A DNA stretch of 64,000 bases from Paraburkholderia sp. NMBU_R16 (lineage in GTDB: Bacteria > Pseudomonadota > Gammaproteobacteria > Burkholderiales > Burkholderiaceae). The DNA lies in contig NZ_JAAAYE010000027.1 in NCBI RefSeq assembly GCF_013282575.1, forward strand, positions 1 to 64,000, in the 5' to 3' direction. Of the stretch, positions 8,138 to 18,103 are shown piece after piece. The notes under the pieces were generated by a model. The model was not told where the DNA came from and did not search any database. It saw only the letters and a program-made list of their open reading frames with translations. The number at the start of each line of letters is the position of its first letter. The stretch's first letter is position 1. Both the position numbers and the translations under genes were made by a program.

Positions 8138-9619
8138 TTACTTGCGCACGAGCGCAGGCGGTTGCCAATTGCCGTCCGCGGCGCCGGTTTGCGGAGCATA
8201 AAGCCGCAAAACGAGCTCGAAGGGGCCCTTCGGTGCCGGAACCCAATTGACCTGTCGCGCACGCCCGGGCGACGCGCTCTGGACATAGATGTCGACCGAA
8301 CCGTCGCGGTTGCGCCGAAGACCGTCTCGCGACGCAACCGAGAGGTGCGGCAGCCGGCCATCGGTCAAGGCGCCATCCGCGGTATAAGCGGTCAGTGTCC
8401 AGAACCCGCGCACCGGCGGCAAGGCCTTGGCCGAAAAATGCAGCATATAGCGGTTATCGCCGTCGAGCGGCTCGCCCTGCGCATCGACGGACGTGGCCGC
8501 CACGATATCGTCCTCCTTCGTTCCACTGCCGGGGCGCGTGAACGCGGCGTACGCCCTCAGCGCGTAATCGTCAGCGTAGTGTCCGGCGCCGTCGGCAAGC
8601 CACGTCCAGCCGTTGCCCGAGAGCGCGTTGACGGGCGCGCTGGCAAGCCGTGCATGCGCATCGGCCATGCCGTCCTTGATCGCATCGGCCGCATCGCGCG
8701 GCAAATGCGCGGGTTCGCCCGGTTTCACACCGAGATCGGCGAGGATCTCGAGCTCATGCGCCTCGGCCGCGGAAGGCGGATTGTCGCGCAAGGCATCGGC
8801 AAGACGCCCGAAGAACGCATCGGCGTCGAGCGCTGCGACCGGTTGGGTTTGTGCGGCGGGTGTGTCGGCAAGCGCGATCGATTCGCCGTCGCTGTCCGAT
8901 TCCTCGCGTTTGGCCGGCTTGAGCCGTTTGCCGCCTTTCGCGCGTTTGCCATGTTCCTCGACGAAGGCCGAAAGCGGTTCGAGGCGCACGAGGCTTTGCA
9001 GTCTTCGCGCGGCGGGCACCTCGCGAGGCCCCGTCGCCGCAAAGCGCACCGAAAGCCACAGGCTCTTGCCCGGCGCATCGACACGTTCGACGTCGGCAGG
9101 CAACTGTCCGTCCCAGCCCGGCGCCACGAACGCGATAGCGCTCGGCTTCGTGAAACCGCGCGCATTGGCAAACTTCCCGGTCGACCAGACGACGTTCGTC
9201 CACATATCGAGCGCCCGGGCGTCGAGGTATTCGCCGCGCGTGTTCGGCAGTAAGAGCACCACCGGTTCGGCGCCCAGATCGAGCCACGCCGTCGAGGCCA
9301 GCGTGTCCACATCGGCGTGCGGCGACACCCCCGCATCGTCCGCGGCCGGTAACGTGTCCTGGCGTTGCAGCGTGTTCACTCCCCCTCCGGGCGCCTGACC
9401 CGCCGCGGCCACCGCGCGGGCACTCGTCATCACGACGAGCGGGTAACCGAATACATAAGAGTCGGAGACCTCGTCCTTGGTCCAGCCATGGTTACGGGGC
9501 GCGCTGGACGAGTGCATCGGCGCGGCACATCCGGCCAGCAAGAGCACGGCAACGCTGACGATCCATGATGCAGCCCCGGCAGGTGAGAATACGTGTCGCA
9601 TTGTTGTTGTCTTTTTCAT
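8138..9619 (-). CDS. DUF1254/DUF1214 lipoprotein
   Basis: This 493-residue protein starts with a lipoprotein signal peptide whose lipobox LLAGC puts the lipidated cysteine at residue 31. The N-terminal half (from about 47, SYVFGYPLVVMTSA, NTLQRQDTLP) matches DUF1254. The C-terminal part (about 385-490, GFWTLTAYTADG, YVQSASPG, FELVLRLYAP) matches DUF1214. An Arg/Lys/Glu-rich linker (RAKGGKRLKPAKREESD) with no clear counterpart in the family separates them. The biochemical role of this family is unknown to me. It is the first gene of a likely two-gene operon with the DUF748 gene, which suggests a shared envelope task. Confidence 0.8.
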   Translation of the reverse strand: MKKTTTMRHVFSPAGAASWIVSVAVLLLAGCAAPMHSSSAPRNHGWTKDEVSDSYVFGYPLVVMTSARAVAAAGQAPGGGVNTLQRQDTLPAADDAGVSPHADVDTLASTAWLDLGAEPVVLLLPNTRGEYLDARALDMWTNVVWSTGKFANARGFTKPSAIAFVAPGWDGQLPADVERVDAPGKSLWLSVRFAATGPREVPAARRLQSLVRLEPLSAFVEEHGKRAKGGKRLKPAKREESDSDGESIALADTPAAQTQPVAALDADAFFGRLADALRDNPPSAAEAHELEILADLGVKPGEPAHLPRDAADAIKDGMADAHARLASAPVNALSGNGWTWLADGAGHYADDYALRAYAAFTRPGSGTKEDDIVAATSVDAQGEPLDGDNRYMLHFSAKALPPVRGFWTLTAYTADGALTDGRLPHLSVASRDGLRRNRDGSVDIYVQSASPGRARQVNWVPAPKGPFELVLRLYAPQTGAADGNWQPPALVRK

Positions 9620-9920
9620 TTAGGTGTCGATGAAATATCCGCAAAACGGCATCGAGGATCCGACACATGACGCGCCGTCCGGCAAGAACGGCGCTCTCGG
9701 CTTCGTGTCGGATCGCGAAAGGGTTTTATCGTATCCTCAGGCGGTAAGCAAGGACAACTCCGAAGCGAGGGCTGGATACACGTTTTGTTCGCTTTTTCCC
9801 GCTCTTACCGCACGACGCCGTGCGAAACCCACAATGTGCCCATGCGAAGCCCTTCATGACGCGAGCCGGAGCGGCGTCGCGGCCGAATGCATGGGATTTG
9901 CGGGGTGCGCGAAACCGCCG
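9620..9920. other. Gene-free region rich in inverted repeats
   Basis: No convincing gene lies here. A 10-bp perfect inverted repeat GATCCGACAC/GTGTCGGATC (9657-9666 and 9705-9714) encloses a second 7-bp hairpin GCGCCGT/ACGGCGC (9672-9678 and 9688-9694). A third pair GCGGTAAG/CTTACCGC (9741-9748 and 9804-9811) and a hairpin CGCACG/CGTGCG just beyond follow. The region could be the leader of the minus-strand DUF1254 operon or encode a structured RNA. An 121-codon plus-strand frame across it looks like chance. Confidence 0.5.
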
Positions 9921-9921
9921 C

Positions 9922-9955
9922 TTGACCTTCCAATGATGGGAAGGTCAAAACTGTC
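9922..9955 (+). promoter_or_regulatory. CueR-type operator-promoter of copA
   Basis: TTGACCTTCC (9922-9931) and GGAAGGTCAA (9939-9948) form a perfect 10-bp dyad with a 7-base spacer. The -35 box TTGACC overlaps its left arm, and a 19-base spacer leads to AAAACT at the place of a -10 box. The arrangement matches the copA promoter of enterobacteria, where the MerR-family activator CueR corrects an overlong spacer in response to Cu(I). No cueR gene is in the window. Confidence 0.85.
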
Positions 9956-9997
9956 ATTTATCGCGGCAGTGGCCGCTTGCCTATCCTGATTCCCATC

Positions 9998-12322
9998 ATG
10001 ACCGATCTCGCCTCTCCACCAGCCGCGGCGGCCTCGTCGGCCTCGACTGCCTCGACTGCCGAACTCGATATCGGCGGCATGAGCTGTGCCTCGTGCGTGC
10101 GACGCGTCGAAAAAGCGCTCTCGCGGGTTCCCGGCGTCGTCGACGTCTCGGTGAACCTCGCCACCGAACGGGCCAGTGTCGGGCTCGCCACCGCCGCCGC
10201 GCCTGCGACGCTCGAGGCGCTCGTCGCGGCTGTCGCGGGGGCCGGCTACGAAGCGCGGCCTGTCGTCGAGGCGCCACGTGTATCGGACCGCGGTTCGGGC
10301 ACTGCGGCCGCGGGCACGGATGCCGACCCGGACGCTGCGCGCCAGCGTCAATCGCAGCGCGAGCTCGCTATGGTGGCCGTCGCCGCCGCGTTCTCCTTGC
10401 CGCTGATGTTGCCGATGCTCGTCGAAGCCATCGGCGGGCACTGGATGCTGCCGGCATGGCTGCAGTTGATGTTGGCAAGCGTCGTACAGTTCGCCTGCGG
10501 TGCGAGGTTCTATGTCGGGGCGTGGCACGCCGTGCGCGCCCGCACCGGCAACATGGATTTGCTCGTCGCAATCGGCACCTCCGCCGCCTATGGGCTCAGC
10601 GTGTGGCAGATGAGCGTGCATCCCGGCGACACGATGCACCTGTACTTCGAAGCCTCGGCCGTCGTCATTACGCTCGTGCGGCTCGGCAAATGGCTCGAGA
10701 CGCGCGCCAAGCGCGAGACCACCGCCGCGATCCGCGCGCTGAACGCGCTCCGGCCCGACCGCGCGCGCCTGCGGCAAGCCGACGGCAGCGAGCGCGAAGT
10801 CCCGCTCGACGAGGTGCACGTCGGCATGATCGTTCTCGTGCGGCCCGGCGAACGCGTGCCCGTCGATGGTTCGATTCTCGAAGGGCGCACCCATGTGGAC
10901 GAAGCGCTGATCACGGGCGAAAGCCTGCCGGTCGCGAAAGCGCCCGGCGACCGGCTGACGGCCGGCTCCATCAACGGCGAGGGGCTCGTGGCCGTCACCA
11001 CCACCGCAGTCGGCGCGGAAACCACGCTCGCGCGCATCGTGCGGCTCGTCGAGACGGCGCAGGCCCACAAGGCGCCGATCCAGCGGCTCGTGGATCGCGT
11101 GAGTGCAGTATTCGTACCGGCGATCCTGCTGATCGCCGCGGCGACGTTCGCCGGTTGGCTGCTCGCGGGGGCATCGGCCGAGACCGCTATCCTCAACGCG
11201 GTGTCAGTGCTCGTCATTGCGTGCCCTTGCGCGCTCGGCCTGGCCACGCCCGCAGCCATCATAGCGGGCACCGGCGTCGCGGCACGGCACGGCGTGCTGA
11301 TCAAGGATGCGCAAGCGCTCGAACTCGCGCAACGCGTCACGGTCGTCGCATTCGACAAGACCGGCACGCTCACGCTCGGCAAGCCGCGAGTCGTCGCGTT
11401 CGAAAGCATCGGGATCGAGCGGGAGCGGGCATGGACGCTCGCTGCCGCGCTCGAACGCGGGAGCGAGCACCCGCTCGCGCGTGCGCTCCTCGCCGCATTC
11501 GAAGCGCAAATGCCGACGGAAACGGGCGACGACGTATCGGCGGCCGCACCGCTGCGGGCGCTTCACGTCCAGGCCGTGCCGGGCCGGGGCGTGCAAGGGG
11601 AAGTCGAAAGCGCTACGCTCATGCTCGGCAATGGCGGCTGGCTCGACGCGCTCGGCATCGACCCGCCAGCGCCCATGCTCGCGCGGGCTCGCGAACTGGA
11701 GGCCGCCGGCAATACCGTGTCGTGGCTCATGCGCGCCGGAGGGTCGGGCGTGAGCGCAACCGCGCTCGCGCTGATCGCATTCGGTGACACGGTCAAGCCC
11801 GATGCACGCGCGGCCGTCGAACGTCTCGCGGCGCGCGGAATCGAGAGCGTGCTCGTGACCGGCGATAACCGCGGCGCCGCAGCTTCGGTGGCCGCTGCGC
11901 TCGGCATCGAAACGTTCCACGCCGGGGTGTTGCCCGAGGACAAAGCGCGCGTGGTGCGCGAAATCAAGGCGCGAAGCGGCGGCATCGTCGCGATGGCGGG
12001 TGACGGCATCAACGACGCGCCCGCCCTTGCGGCAGCCGATATCGGCCTCGCGTTCGCGAGCGGCACCGACATCGCGATGCATGCGGCCGGGATCACGCTC
12101 ATGCGCGGCGAGCCGTCGCTCGTCGCCGATGCGATCGACATCTCGCGGCGGACCTATCGCAAGATCCAGCAGAATTTGTTCTGGGCGTTCGTCTATAACC
12201 TGATCGGCATTCCGCTCGCCGCGCTCGGTTGGCTCAACCCGATGCTCGCGGGCGCCGCGATGGCGTTTTCCAGCGTGAGCGTCGTTACGAACGCATTGCT
12301 GCTCAAGCGTTGGAAACGGTAA
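9998..12322 (+). CDS. copA: Cu(I)-exporting P1B-type ATPase
   Basis: This 774-residue transporter exports Cu(I) (or Ag(I)) from the cytoplasm at the cost of ATP. It has one N-terminal heavy-metal domain with GMSCASC (Cys 30 and 33), the TGES actuator motif, the transmembrane metal site CPC near 410, the phosphorylation motif DKTGTLT near 453 and the hinge GDGINDAP near 668. ATG 9998 starts closest to the metal domain; a TTG 21 bases upstream is possible. The promoter carries a CueR-type operator, so copper induction is expected. No chaperone or regulator gene is next to it; the following gene is on the other strand. Confidence 0.95.
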   Translation: MTDLASPPAAAASSASTASTAELDIGGMSCASCVRRVEKALSRVPGVVDVSVNLATERASVGLATAAAPATLEALVAAVAGAGYEARPVVEAPRVSDRGSGTAAAGTDADPDAARQRQSQRELAMVAVAAAFSLPLMLPMLVEAIGGHWMLPAWLQLMLASVVQFACGARFYVGAWHAVRARTGNMDLLVAIGTSAAYGLSVWQMSVHPGDTMHLYFEASAVVITLVRLGKWLETRAKRETTAAIRALNALRPDRARLRQADGSEREVPLDEVHVGMIVLVRPGERVPVDGSILEGRTHVDEALITGESLPVAKAPGDRLTAGSINGEGLVAVTTTAVGAETTLARIVRLVETAQAHKAPIQRLVDRVSAVFVPAILLIAAATFAGWLLAGASAETAILNAVSVLVIACPCALGLATPAAIIAGTGVAARHGVLIKDAQALELAQRVTVVAFDKTGTLTLGKPRVVAFESIGIERERAWTLAAALERGSEHPLARALLAAFEAQMPTETGDDVSAAAPLRALHVQAVPGRGVQGEVESATLMLGNGGWLDALGIDPPAPMLARARELEAAGNTVSWLMRAGGSGVSATALALIAFGDTVKPDARAAVERLAARGIESVLVTGDNRGAAASVAAALGIETFHAGVLPEDKARVVREIKARSGGIVAMAGDGINDAPALAAADIGLAFASGTDIAMHAAGITLMRGEPSLVADAIDISRRTYRKIQQNLFWAFVYNLIGIPLAALGWLNPMLAGAAMAFSSVSVVTNALLLKRWKR

Positions 12323-12393
12323 ACCGGAGCGGCTGGCGCATGGATCTATGGCAGCCGCCGATCTGAAACAGGCCTTTCGCGGCGAGCCGCCGG

Positions 12394-13593
12394 TCAACCG
12401 CCCCTGTGCGTGTGAGCCGCCCGCGCATGCTTGGCCGATGGCGTCAGCGTCGAGCCAGATGCCGAAGGCGCACCCGGCGCGGCGCCTTGGCGCGACGGCA
12501 GCGCGGCAAGCCTTCCCGCCATCGCGTCCGCAGTGCCGCGGATATCGGCCGCCGCGCCGGAAGCCGTGTCGAGAAACGCCGCGAGCGCCAACTGCTGGCT
12601 GCGCAAGAGCGCCTCGGTTTTTTGCTGTGTGGCTGCGCTTTCGCGCGCAACGCGTGCGAGGACGACGAACTGTGCGATCGCGAGCGCCAGCATCAGCACA
12701 CTCGCGCACGCCATGATAGTCAGCAGGCGCACGCTACGTCGGCGGCTGGCGGCCGCGGCCCGGCGCTCCTCAGCGAGCGAGCGCGACAGCGCAGCGACGG
12801 TCTCGGCCAATGCCGCCGTCGATGCCGTTTGTGCGACCTGCGCCGCTTCGATGGCATCGGCGGAACCGGAAGCGGGCGAGTCGGCCGATGGGGGTGCCAA
12901 TGACGATGACGATGACGGCCCCTGCGCGGGGCCCGATGTCCACCCGCGCTTGGCCGGCTGAAGCCTGTTGCGCGCCGGCCCGTCGGCCGGCCCGGATTGG
13001 GCGGCGTCGTCGACACGCAGATAAGCGGCGATGTCCGCGATCCGCGCGCCGGCCGGTTGCGGGATGACTTGCGCGCGCATCGAAGCGGGCGCCGGCTCGT
13101 GCAATGCCGGCGACGCGGCTCCCGTCTCGGGAGTCGGAGGCGGCATCGTTTCGGCCTCCCGCTCGGCGGCGGCCGCTCTCTGCGCTTCGGCGCGTGCGCG
13201 AAGCGAATCGAGCGCATCGGCCGGCAATTCGAAGCCGGCCAACGTGCCCTGACGCGGATCGAGGTTCAATGTTTCCAAGGCGCCGAACAAATCGGTGTCG
13301 AGGCGTTCGGCGGGCGGTTCGTCGCGCGAGTCTTGCGGATGGTCATGGCCGACCGAGCTTTCGTCGACGAGCGCATCGCCTTCGTTGCCCCCATGGCCTG
13401 CTGCGGCAAGCGCAGGCGTGCCCGGTTCGGACACGGTGGGATTCGACGGCGAATCCGATGCGGGCGAAGCGGGAGAAGCGGCACGCGCGCGCCGTCGGGC
13501 GGTCGCCGGGCGGCTGACGCGAGAGGTCGAAGATGCTGCGGAATCTGCCATAGCTGGAAAGCGGAAAGACGGTAAAGCGAAGAGCGCGGTCAT
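12394..13593 (-). CDS. Ala/Ser/Pro-rich protein with one membrane helix, function unknown
   Basis: The 399-residue product is dominated by disordered Ala/Ser/Pro-rich sequence. A conserved-looking patch lies near 103-135 (LFGALETLNLDPRQGTLAGFELP). A coiled coil near 265-300 (ETVAALSRSLAEERRAAAASRRR) is followed by one strong membrane helix near 303-327 and a second helix-forming part. The topology suggests a cytoplasmic N-terminus anchored in the inner membrane, with the C-terminal part outside. The internal ATG at 13551 (MADSAAS) is an equally good start, as neither has a clear Shine-Dalgarno sequence. I do not recognise the family. It is divergent from the AGE epimerase gene. Confidence 0.6.
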   Translation of the reverse strand: MTALFALPSFRFPAMADSAASSTSRVSRPATARRRARAASPASPASDSPSNPTVSEPGTPALAAAGHGGNEGDALVDESSVGHDHPQDSRDEPPAERLDTDLFGALETLNLDPRQGTLAGFELPADALDSLRARAEAQRAAAAEREAETMPPPTPETGAASPALHEPAPASMRAQVIPQPAGARIADIAAYLRVDDAAQSGPADGPARNRLQPAKRGWTSGPAQGPSSSSSLAPPSADSPASGSADAIEAAQVAQTASTAALAETVAALSRSLAEERRAAAASRRRSVRLLTIMACASVLMLALAIAQFVVLARVARESAATQQKTEALLRSQQLALAAFLDTASGAAADIRGTADAMAGRLAALPSRQGAAPGAPSASGSTLTPSAKHARAAHTHRGG

Positions 13594-13785
13594 GGCCGCG
13601 CGCGAGCGCGAATCTATTCGATCTTCGTGTTCGGCGAACGCCGCATTGTCTCACGATCGGCAGGCGCGGCAGCACGGGGATCGAGCGATGCGGCCACGCC
13701 CGGTCCGGCGAATTTGAATTATCCTTTGCGCTTCACGCGGTGCCCACCGCGTTCATCCGATAGGGCCGCCCGCCCCATACGCTTT

Positions 13786-14895
13786 ATGTCCATTTCGATC
13801 GACGCTGCCATCGCGGCGCAAACCAGCGCTCTTCGCGAACACTTTGCGCACACGGTCATGCCGCTATGGCGCGGAGTGGGCTACAACGCCGCCCTCGGCC
13901 TGCCGTACGAGGCCGTCAGCGCGGACAATCAGGCGCCGCTGCCTGTCGTCCGTTATCGCGCGATGGCCTGCGCGCGGCAACTGTTCGTGTTTTCGCTGGC
14001 CGGTGACGCCGAACATGCTCATACGTTGTTCGATTCACTGCGCCGCTATTTCCGCGACGCGCGCCACGGCGGATGGATCTATAGCGTCGATGCGGCCGGC
14101 GCGCCGCTCGATACGACGAAAGACCTCTATACACAGGCATTCGTCATCTTCGCGTGCGCTCAGTATGCGAACACATTCGGCGAGCGCGACGCGCTCGACG
14201 TGCTGGCCGAAACGGCAGCATTGGTCGATGCGCGCTTTGCCGCGCCGGGCGGCCTCTTGCATGCCGCGCTCGGCGAGAATTTCTCGACCGTGCGCACGGG
14301 AGCGCTGCAGAACCCGCTCATGCACTTGGCCGAAGCGTACCTGGCCGCGCGTGCCGCCTCGGGTGAGAGCGCCTATGACCGCTCGCTCGCGCGGCTTGCC
14401 GATGCCGTCGCCGGCACATTCGTGCACGCGCCGACAGGCGCGATCGCCGAATTGCCGATCGGCACCGCGGGCAACCGGCTCGAACCGGGCCACCAGTTCG
14501 AATGGTTTTATCTGGCGGCGAGCGCCGGCAGCACGATCGCCGCCTCGGGGCTGGCCGAATCGCTCGAGCGCGCGTTCGTCTTCGCGCAGCGCCACGGCGT
14601 GGACGCCGTCACGGGCGGCGTATGCGCCGCTCTTAACGAGGACGGCTCGATTCAGGATGCAACGCAGCGCATCTGGGCGCAGACAGAATATCTGCGCGCG
14701 CTGGCGACACGCGGCACGCCCGACGACCTTCGGGCACTCGTGTCGCAAATTACCGCGTTTCGCGAGCGCTTTTTGCATTCGCGCGGCTGGTACGAGTGCA
14801 AGACTCCGGCCGGCGATGTTTCGCGCGCCGATATGCCGTCGACCACGCCCTACCATCTGGCGACGGCTTACGCGTCGTTGCCGGGCGCACGCTGA
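13786..14895 (+). CDS. AGE-family sugar epimerase/isomerase
   Basis: The 369-residue protein belongs to the N-acylglucosamine 2-epimerase family of (alpha/alpha)6-barrel enzymes, which interconvert sugars at C2 (for example mannose/fructose or GlcNAc/ManNAc). Typical signatures are NPLMHLAEAYLA near 180, PGHQFEWFYLA near 242 and RIWAQTEYLRA near 297, with the conserved His residues of the active site. ATG 13786 is chosen because upstream codons in the same frame do not fit the family. The substrate is uncertain; a mannose or mannose-6-phosphate isomerase role would feed the GDP-mannose route of the distant EPS locus, but no linkage shows this. Confidence 0.8.
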   Translation: MSISIDAAIAAQTSALREHFAHTVMPLWRGVGYNAALGLPYEAVSADNQAPLPVVRYRAMACARQLFVFSLAGDAEHAHTLFDSLRRYFRDARHGGWIYSVDAAGAPLDTTKDLYTQAFVIFACAQYANTFGERDALDVLAETAALVDARFAAPGGLLHAALGENFSTVRTGALQNPLMHLAEAYLAARAASGESAYDRSLARLADAVAGTFVHAPTGAIAELPIGTAGNRLEPGHQFEWFYLAASAGSTIAASGLAESLERAFVFAQRHGVDAVTGGVCAALNEDGSIQDATQRIWAQTEYLRALATRGTPDDLRALVSQITAFRERFLHSRGWYECKTPAGDVSRADMPSTTPYHLATAYASLPGAR

Positions 14896-14904
14896 GACCG
14901 TGCG

Positions 14905-16557
14905 TTACGGCGCGTAACGCGCACCTCGATAGGCGAGCCGCGGCTCGCGTGCCGGCGCATCGCTCGTGCCAGCGTCGGCAGCTACCGAGATCGACCGGGC
15001 ATGCGCCAGCACCCGATCGGAGATTTCGAACACCGATACGGCCGCTTTGAGCTGCCGCGTTTGATCGTGCAACGAGGAGGCGGCAGCTGCGGCCTGCTCC
15101 ACGAGCGCCGCGTTTTGCTGCGTCATCCGATCCATCTGCACGACGGCCTGATTGACCTGCTCGATGCCGGTACTCTGCTCCTGCGACGACGCGCTGATTT
15201 CACCCATCATCTGCGCGACGCGCGAAATCGAGCCCGAGACCTTCTGCATCGCCTCGCCGGCGCGTTCCACGAGTTCGGAGCCGCCCTCGATCTGCGCAAC
15301 CGATTCGTCGATCAGCGCCTTGATCTCCTTGGCGGACTGGGCACTGCGTTGCGCGAGACCGCGCACCTCACCCGCGACGACCGCGAAGCCGCGGCCCTGC
15401 TCGCCGGCCCGCGCCGCCTCGACCGCCGCGTTGAGCGCAAGAATGTTGGTCTGAAACGCGATACCGTCGATGACGGAGATGATCTGCGCGATGCGATCGG
15501 AGCTTTGCGCGATACCGTGCATCTTTTCGACGACGCTTTGCACGACGCTTGCGCCGTGCCCCGTCGACCGCAACGCATCCTCGGCGAGCACATTGGCTTC
15601 GCGCGCGTGCCCGGCGTTGTGGCGTACGGTCGCGGTGAGCTCTTCCATGCTCGATGCGGTCTGTTCGAGCGAGGCGGCCTGGCTTTCCGTGCGCGCCGAA
15701 AGATCCGCATTGCCCGTGGCGATTTCGTCGGCCCCGATATGAATCGAATCCGACGCTTCGCGCACCGCCTTGACCGTGCTTGCGACACTGGCCTGCATAT
15801 AGGCCAGCCCTTCGAACAGACGGGCGATCTCGAGCGTGCCGCGCGCCTCGATCGGCTCCACGAGCTTGCCGCGCGCGATGCGCTCGAAGTGGCGGCCCGC
15901 TTCCTCGAGCGGCGCAACGACGCCGCGTTTCAATGCGAAGTAAACGACAGCGGTACCGGCCAGCAAGGCGGCAAGAATAGCAAGGCTCGCGGCGCGAAAG
16001 AGCGACAGACGATGATCGATCGAGTCGAGCGAGGCGCGCGTTTGCCCCGCCCCGAAGCCCGTGAAGCCATGCACGGCATCGATGTAGGCATCCTGGAACG
16101 ATTGCGTCGGTTGATCGAGAAATGCCTTCACGTTGCCCGTGTCGAGATACTGGACGAGCTCGCCCAGCGCACCGTGCAGCGCCTGGTATTTCTCGGCGAC
16201 GGCCGCTGCGCGCGTGCGGTTTTCCTCGCTCTCTTTCGGCGCGCGAGAGAAGCGCTCGAACGATTGCTGCGCGAGCGCGAGCTGTTCGCGCGCGTGATCG
16301 ACGATCTGCGTCGGCTCCGCCGCGCCGCCCACCATGCGCGTGCCGGCCCGCGACAAATTGATGCGCGCATCCATCAGATGCTGCGTCGTCTCGTTCACGG
16401 CATCGACCTGAGTCAGCGCGACATTCGCGAGATTGCCGACGTCGCGATGGGTGCTCGTGAGAGACCAGAAACCCAGCCCTCCGGTGAAGAGCTGGAACAT
16501 ACAAAATGCAGCCAATACCGCCAATAGCCCGGATGCGAGCTTGATCTTGCCGAACAT
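14905..16557 (-). CDS. Methyl-accepting chemotaxis protein (chemoreceptor 1)
   Basis: This 550-residue receptor has a membrane helix at about 8-30, a periplasmic four-helix-type sensor to about 190, a second helix near 195-215, a HAMP domain and the cytoplasmic signalling hairpin. The hairpin tip reads [34 protein letters not shown], the kinase-contact region of all such receptors; methylation helices flank it. The sensed ligand is unknown. ATG 16557 (MFGKIKL) lies just before the first helix; the open frame upstream is not family-like. The C-terminus (YRGARYAP) has no xWxxF docking pentapeptide for CheR/CheB, unlike the second receptor in this window. Confidence 0.92.
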   Translation of the reverse strand: MFGKIKLASGLLAVLAAFCMFQLFTGGLGFWSLTSTHRDVGNLANVALTQVDAVNETTQHLMDARINLSRAGTRMVGGAAEPTQIVDHAREQLALAQQSFERFSRAPKESEENRTRAAAVAEKYQALHGALGELVQYLDTGNVKAFLDQPTQSFQDAYIDAVHGFTGFGAGQTRASLDSIDHRLSLFRAASLAILAALLAGTAVVYFALKRGVVAPLEEAGRHFERIARGKLVEPIEARGTLEIARLFEGLAYMQASVASTVKAVREASDSIHIGADEIATGNADLSARTESQAASLEQTASSMEELTATVRHNAGHAREANVLAEDALRSTGHGASVVQSVVEKMHGIAQSSDRIAQIISVIDGIAFQTNILALNAAVEAARAGEQGRGFAVVAGEVRGLAQRSAQSAKEIKALIDESVAQIEGGSELVERAGEAMQKVSGSISRVAQMMGEISASSQEQSTGIEQVNQAVVQMDRMTQQNAALVEQAAAAASSLHDQTRQLKAAVSVFEISDRVLAHARSISVAADAGTSDAPAREPRLAYRGARYAP

Positions 16558-16760
16558 CGAAAATACCTGGAAAAAGACGAAAAGCGGGAAATGCGCAGCC
16601 CACCCGCGCGAAGCGGATTCCCTCCTAGGGTTTACGGCAGTCACGCCGCTTGCTTGAGGGTCTCGCCCGCAGATTCCCATCCGTTCCTTGACTCCGCGCG
16701 CGAACCGTTCCTAGAGTGGAACCAATAGGACACGGGGCCGCGCCCCGCAAGGGGCCCCTG

Positions 16761-17213
16761 ATGACCGACTTCTTCGATCTGGCGCGCGGCGCACTGCACG
16801 CTCAGCCGTTCAGCATGCTGCTCGGCACCGAGCTCGTGCAGATCGGCGAGCATGAAGTGACCTTGCGCCTGGCGATTCGCGACGAACTGCGGCAGCAGCA
16901 CGGGTTCGTTCATGGCGGTGTCATCAGCTACCTTGCCGATAACGCGTTGACGTTCGCCGGTGCGATCGCGCTCGGGCCCCGTGTCGTGACGGGCGAGTAC
17001 AAGATCAACTATCTGCGTCCAGCCGTGCGCGGGGCACTGCTTGCTCGCGCGGAGCTCGTTTATGCGGGGCGCGGGCACGCCACGTGCCAGTGCCGTATCT
17101 ATCTGCTCGATGGCGACAAGGAAACCCTCGTAGCGCTGGCTCAAGGTACGATCAACCGCGTGGGAGACGGGCCCAACGCCGCGTCGGCGAGCGGTCCGAT
17201 CGAACAGGCATGA
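16761..17213 (+). CDS. PaaI-type hotdog thioesterase
   Basis: This 150-residue single hotdog-fold protein of the PaaI/YdiI thioesterase group should hydrolyse acyl- or aryl-CoA thioesters in the cytoplasm. The family signature HGFVHGGVISYLADNALTFAG (residues about 47-67) includes the usual HGG turn, and GEYKINYLRPA forms the following strand. ATG 16761 follows a Shine-Dalgarno-like AAGGGG. Its stop overlaps the start of the next gene (ATGA, 17210-17213), so it is translationally coupled to the alpha/beta hydrolase. The physiological substrate is unknown. Confidence 0.85.
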   Translation: MTDFFDLARGALHAQPFSMLLGTELVQIGEHEVTLRLAIRDELRQQHGFVHGGVISYLADNALTFAGAIALGPRVVTGEYKINYLRPAVRGALLARAELVYAGRGHATCQCRIYLLDGDKETLVALAQGTINRVGDGPNAASASGPIEQA

Positions 17214-18028
17214 CGCTCGAATCGAAAAGCACGCTTCGGATCGAAGAAGCGACCCTCGCCTACGCGCTCATCCGCGGCGATGCGGCCTTGCCTTACCTTA
17301 TCTTCCTGCATGAAGGTCTGGGCTGCACCGCCATGTGGGGCGACTTCCCCGAGCGGCTCTGCCGGGCAACCGGATGCCCAGGGCTCGTCTACGATCGGGC
17401 CGGCTATGGACAGTCGTCGCCGCTGCCGGCCGGGACGCAATGGGATACCGGCTATCTGCATCGCTCGTCCCAGCGCGAACTGCCGCAAGTGATGGCGCGG
17501 CTCGTGCCGCCATCGGCGCCTTATATTCTCGTCGGCCATTCCGATGGCGGCAGCATCGCACTCATTCACGGAGCCGAACGCAACCCGAGGTTGCGCGGCA
17601 TCGTGACGATCGCGGCGCATGTGTTCGTCGAGGCCGTGACGCTCGTGGGCATACGCGATGCGCTCGCCGCGTGGCGCGTCGGCAAGCTGGCCGGACTCGC
17701 GCGATATCACGGCGAGAAGACGGCCGATGTGTTTCGCCTCTGGTCCGACGCATGGCTCGATCCGGCCTTCGCGTCATGGAACATCGAGGCGCTGTTGCCG
17801 CGCATCGACGTGCCCCTGCTGGTCATGCAGGGCCAGGACGACCAGTACGGCACCGCGCGGCAAGTGCATTCGATCGCACGGCATAGCGCGGGGCCGGCGA
17901 AAGAGGCACTGCTGCCCCGGTGCGGGCACTCGCCGCACAAAGAGTGCCCCGAGGCGGTCCTAGCGGCGAGCGCGGAGTTTATTCGCTCGCTCGCAACGCG
18001 AATGCCTCTGGATCGCACGGCTGTCTGA
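17210..18028 (+). CDS. Alpha/beta hydrolase
   Basis: The 272-residue protein has the alpha/beta-hydrolase fold: an HEGLG oxyanion-hole segment near 37, a DRAGYGQS strand, the nucleophile elbow GHSDGG near 110 with Ser as nucleophile, an acid in the QGQDDQYG segment near 210 and the catalytic His in CGHSPHKE near 245. It resembles esterases and C-C or lactone hydrolases; the substrate is not clear. It overlaps the thioesterase gene by four bases, so the pair forms an operon and may act on the same class of substrate. Confidence 0.85.
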   Translation: MTLESKSTLRIEEATLAYALIRGDAALPYLIFLHEGLGCTAMWGDFPERLCRATGCPGLVYDRAGYGQSSPLPAGTQWDTGYLHRSSQRELPQVMARLVPPSAPYILVGHSDGGSIALIHGAERNPRLRGIVTIAAHVFVEAVTLVGIRDALAAWRVGKLAGLARYHGEKTADVFRLWSDAWLDPAFASWNIEALLPRIDVPLLVMQGQDDQYGTARQVHSIARHSAGPAKEALLPRCGHSPHKECPEAVLAASAEFIRSLATRMPLDRTAV

Positions 18029-18103
18029 CGCTAGAATGGCGGCCCCTCGAACATTCGTGCCGGCGTATTCGCGTCCGGTGCATGTCGATCCGCGATCCGA
18101 TCC

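Noticed and set aside
9624-9989. A 121-codon plus-strand ORF between the DUF1254 gene and copA
   Set aside because: It runs through the structured repeats and the copA promoter, and its product has no domain, signal peptide or regular composition.
10093-11787. A 564-codon plus-strand frame inside copA
   Set aside because: It overlaps a P-type ATPase with every catalytic motif intact, and its product is Arg-rich low-complexity sequence.
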